From NCBI GenBank assembly GCA_964424585.1, contig CAYRJD010000034.1, forward strand, positions 1 through 24,508: a DNA stretch of 24,508 nt, in the 5' to 3' direction. Shown in pieces: positions 22,500-24,508 of the stretch. The notes below the pieces were generated by a model. It searched no databases. It was given only the letters and a program-made list of their open reading frames with translations, and had not been told where the DNA came from. Made by a program: the position numbers and the translations under genes. The stretch comes from CAYRJD01 sp964424585. GTDB taxonomy: Bacteria > Actinomycetota > Acidimicrobiia > Acidimicrobiales > Poriferisodalaceae. Numbering within the stretch: position 1 is the first letter of the stretch; every line of letters starts with the position of its first letter.

Positions 22500-23208
22500 A
22501 GCACGAGACAAAGTGATGCCTGCCCGACACGTGATACACACGTTGCCGCTCGCTATCATTATGCTACTACTCATATCCTGCGGGAGCGAACTCGACGAGG
22601 CCAAGGTGGCGAGCGCGCAACGCCTGATCAGGGAAACCGAGGCGCATGTGACGGCCGCGGAGCGTCTCGTGCATGCTTCCGAACACTTCTCGAAGACGAT
22701 CTCAGCGTTGGAATACGCGCAGGAAGGAGATGTGCCCACCGACCATCAAGTATTCTCAGCTTTCGGACAACTCATCGATCGCACAATCACCGTAACGAAC
22801 GCGTCAGTCAGCGTTGGTTATGCACTTGGTGATGCCTGTCCTGAGTTTGTAGATGAGGAGACTCTTGACCAAAACCTCACGGAGTTTCGAGAACATGCTC
22901 TATCCCTCGAGAAACTCAGTGTCACACTAGAGGAAGCCACGGCTACCGGCTCTCTCGAATCACATGAAAGCGATATATTCTTTGAGGCATGGATCGAACT
23001 CAATGCCTCCTCTGAAGATACAGACCCAGATGCCGGTACGACCGACGAGTCATCTGAACCGCCGTTTGCTGAGGGAGGTATCGGCGAAGCTTGCGTCATG
23101 GCGCTCATCAGCGGGGCGCCCGCCGATCAGGTGGACGAGATGCAAACGGATATGGGCCACATCAACCGTCGATACAAGTCAGTGGATGCTTATCTTGCGA
23201 GCGAGTAG
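22492..23208 (+). CDS. Putative lipoprotein, unrecognised
   Basis: 238 residues from ATG at 22492, overlapping the preceding TAA; ATG at 22516 is an alternative. A basic n-region leads to HTLPLAIIMLLLISCGSE, a lipoprotein signal with lipobox LISC (Cys30). The mature part is acidic and helical (KVASAQRLIRETEAHVTAAERLVHASEHF), compatible with a coiled coil, and ends with a Ser/Asp/Thr-rich loop and QVDEMQTDMGHINRRYKSVDAYL. Three Cys-containing spots (DACPEF, GEACVM) could form a disulphide outside the cell. Base composition is visibly richer in A and T than in the flanking genes, a possible sign of acquisition. No family recognised. Confidence 0.7.
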   Translation: MRKARDKVMPARHVIHTLPLAIIMLLLISCGSELDEAKVASAQRLIRETEAHVTAAERLVHASEHFSKTISALEYAQEGDVPTDHQVFSAFGQLIDRTITVTNASVSVGYALGDACPEFVDEETLDQNLTEFREHALSLEKLSVTLEEATATGSLESHESDIFFEAWIELNASSEDTDPDAGTTDESSEPPFAEGGIGEACVMALISGAPADQVDEMQTDMGHINRRYKSVDAYLASE

Positions 23209-23382
23209 TGCGGGTGAGTCCGTCAGTCCAACATGTCGGTGTGACACAGCCAGTAGCGTGCGGCATCACACGACGCGGTAGCGAAGAAGAAAGTACGGAG
23301 TCGTAGGACTCATAGCAGGTGGACAGTTCATTTCAGCAGCCTAGAACGCGTCGATAAAGTCGAACCCCTGCCTGCGGCGCGG

Positions 23383-23495
23383 AGCGACCGCGGCTCCGTG
23401 CGCGCTCGCAGCGCGGCTCGGGCTAGTTCGGCGTTGCGACGCGTGTCGCGCGCGGCGCTCGCCCGGTGCTGGGCGATGATGGCATCTAGGTAGGT
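23383..23495 (-). repeat. 113-bp block identical to 20789-20901
   Basis: Exact copy of trpC codons for the N-terminal region. Identity stops abruptly on both sides: upstream the leader differs, and downstream unrelated sequence follows. Confidence 0.95.
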
Positions 23496-23549
23496 CGCTC
23501 GGGTGCCGGCAGCGGTCAAACTGGGCGCAGCCGAACTACAGCTCGACAC
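23383..23549 (-). pseudogene. Truncated trpC duplicate
   Basis: From GTG at 23549, overlapping the ABM copy-2 stop, the frame gives a short leader and then TYLDAIIAQHRASAARD...TEPRSLRAA, exactly as in TrpC. It then runs into unrelated residues and stops at 23328. About 220 residues of the barrel, including all catalytic residues, are missing, so it cannot be an active enzyme. It preserves what may be the ancestral ABM-trpC junction without the 111-base insertion seen at the working locus. Confidence 0.85.
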
Positions 23550-23850
23550 CCTTGCCCGATGCCGGATCGAGGAACGTCAGCTCGGGCGGCCCGGCGACCA
23601 AGTCCTTGATGGCTCGCCCGAAGTCCTTCATGCCGTCAGAGCCGCCGTGGGCCTTCAGCGCATCGGCATCGGTATATAGCTCGTAGAACCACACCACGTT
23701 CTCATCGTTCTGATCCTTGTGGGCGATGTAAACCTCGGTGCCGGGCTCGCCAGCGACGTTCGCCATGCCCTTGGTGCTGATCACCTCGAGCAGCGCATCA
23801 CGCTTGCCGTCCTGAGCCGTCAACTTCGCCAGCAGCGCAGTCTTTGCCAT
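23536..23850 (-). CDS. ABM-domain protein, copy 2
   Basis: 104 residues, no indels relative to copy 1 and about ten substitutions (for example D-N to E-N near residue 50, SDGEAL to TDADAL, R to K, VDL to VEL at the end), mostly conservative. This pattern suggests it has stayed under selection since duplication. ATG at 23850 has GGAAGG about ten bases upstream and a short hairpin just ahead of that. Same predicted ABM fold and unknown substrate as copy 1. Its downstream partner is the trpC remnant. Confidence 0.85.
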   Translation of the reverse strand: MAKTALLAKLTAQDGKRDALLEVISTKGMANVAGEPGTEVYIAHKDQNDENVVWFYELYTDADALKAHGGSDGMKDFGRAIKDLVAGPPELTFLDPASGKGVEL

Positions 23851-23867
23851 TGGGGTTGTTCCTTCCT

Positions 23868-23883
23868 CGCTGGCGCACCAGCG
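23868..23883 (-). promoter_or_regulatory. Short hairpin in the 5' leader of ABM copy 2
   Basis: CGCTGG and CCAGCG pair around a CGCA loop immediately upstream of the ribosome binding site. Copy 1 has no equivalent in its leader. Could tune translation or be chance. Confidence 0.3.
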
Positions 23884-23980
23884 CTTGTTGGTCTATGTGC
23901 TGCCCACCCAGCGATGATCACTGCGTGAGCGTCACTGGCCCGAGCCTCCCCGAGCCAGCCCCACAACCCTACGCCCTCGG

Positions 23981-24505
23981 TCAGCCGAAGTCGATCGCGA
24001 GCGGTTCGCCGGCGAGGCCGAGGTCGTCGGGAAGCGGATGGCCGTGCGGGCGACCCGAGTGGTAGGCCATCACCGCCCACTCGGGCAGGTCGTAGTAGCG
24101 GTCGGTGCGCACGCTCAGGTGAAAGTCGACGGTGAAATCTTGAAGTTCTAGGTCGGCGTGCCAGATGGGGCCGCGATTACGGCGGTCTCTGCGGTGATAC
24201 GCCAGCGACCGACCGTCGAGGAAGTAGTAGGGGCCCTTGCCAGGCGGCGCAGCAGCCAGCAGCACATCGGCGAGGTCGCGGCGGCGGCCATAGCGCAGCA
24301 ACAGACACGTGCGCATCCACACCGAACGCGGCTGCCCATCAAGCTCAGCGAGCAGGTGCTCGGCAATCGACGCGTGCGAGAGATCCCACAGGTAGTCGTG
24401 AATCTCGCTCAACGTGTAACGCCCCGGGCGAGCCGCGATGTAGACGATCTCGGTCTCATACCGCCAACACGGCACCACCCCGTACCACAACAACGGCGAC
24501 TTCAC
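23981..24505 (-). CDS. Hypothetical protein, start uncertain at window edge
   Basis: 174 residues from GTG at 24505; only three bases of upstream sequence are visible, so the gene may begin outside the window. I do not recognise it. The product is rich in Tyr, Trp, Arg and His (YGVVPCWRYETEIVYIAARPGRYTLSEIHDYLWDLSHASIAEHLL; HADLELQDFTVDFHLSVRTDRYYDLPEWAVMAYHSGRPHGHPLPDD), with no signal peptide or membrane helix. Balanced, non-repetitive composition and length support real coding over the competing frames on this stretch. Confidence 0.6.
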   Translation of the reverse strand: MKSPLLWYGVVPCWRYETEIVYIAARPGRYTLSEIHDYLWDLSHASIAEHLLAELDGQPRSVWMRTCLLLRYGRRRDLADVLLAAAPPGKGPYYFLDGRSLAYHRRDRRNRGPIWHADLELQDFTVDFHLSVRTDRYYDLPEWAVMAYHSGRPHGHPLPDDLGLAGEPLAIDFG

Positions 24506-24508
24506 CTC

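Noticed and set aside
23239..23271. GTGTGA and TCACAC inverted repeat after the lipoprotein gene as a terminator
   Set aside because: Only six pairs with a 21-base loop and no T run; likely chance.
23820..24080. 86-residue minus-strand frame upstream of ABM copy 2
   Set aside because: Overlaps both the ABM start and the 23981-24505 gene in another frame, and is Arg/Pro-rich without motifs.
1..24508. Defence system, prophage, CRISPR array or biosynthetic cluster
   Set aside because: No nuclease, helicase, integrase, phage structural, repeat-spacer or modular synthase signature was seen on either strand.

Overview
This GC-rich window with dense, often overlapping genes looks like a chromosomal segment of a high-GC actinobacterium. 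An Acidimicrobiia-like host is my guess, from the mix of luciferase-family oxidoreductases, acyl-CoA dehydrogenases, a biotin-dependent acyl-CoA carboxylase, CW_binding_2 repeat proteins and frequent GTG/TTG starts. No rRNA, tRNA, CRISPR array or transposase gene was recognised.

Layout. (1) 1-709, minus strand: 5' portion of a cell-wall-binding-repeat-2 surface protein with a run of nine G in its signal-peptide region. That run separates the best signal-peptide frame from the frame of the mature protein. (2) 966-11776, plus strand: a catabolic gene string made of a LimB-like flavin monooxygenase, an acyl-CoA dehydrogenase, the wreck of an AMP-forming acyl-CoA ligase, two unrecognised proteins, an acyl-CoA-dehydrogenase-fold flavoprotein, the two subunits of an MCC/GCC-type acyl-CoA carboxylase, and a MOSC protein. 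Most junctions overlap or abut. The set fits branched or isoprenoid acyl-CoA breakdown, but the substrate is not shown. The ligase wreck carries two inverted copies of a 137-bp palindromic element. (3) 11814-16401, plus strand: a two-helix membrane protein overlapping a xylonate-dehydratase-type IlvD/Edd enzyme, a calcium/cation antiporter, an N-terminally anchored hypothetical protein and a 57-residue protein with a strong ribosome binding site.

(4) 16474-21367, minus strand: a tryptophan operon read as ABM-domain gene, trpC, trpF, trpB, trpA. It is followed by a Cys-rich protein with a HIT-like His triad and a lipoprotein cytochrome c, each overlapping the gene before it. TrpF has an insertion and a long C-terminal tail. 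(5) 21368-24508: a gene-poor stretch, a small membrane protein, an AT-richer lipoprotein gene, and a second copy of the ABM gene with a decayed trpC start. An exact 113-bp block is shared with functional trpC, so this is a partial duplication of the operon head. The last gene, on the minus strand, reaches the window edge.

The strongest leads are the G-tract switch or lesion in the surface protein, the paired 137-bp elements, the trpC/ABM duplication with a repeat-bearing insertion at the start of the working trpC, and the two extra genes at the tail of the trp operon.
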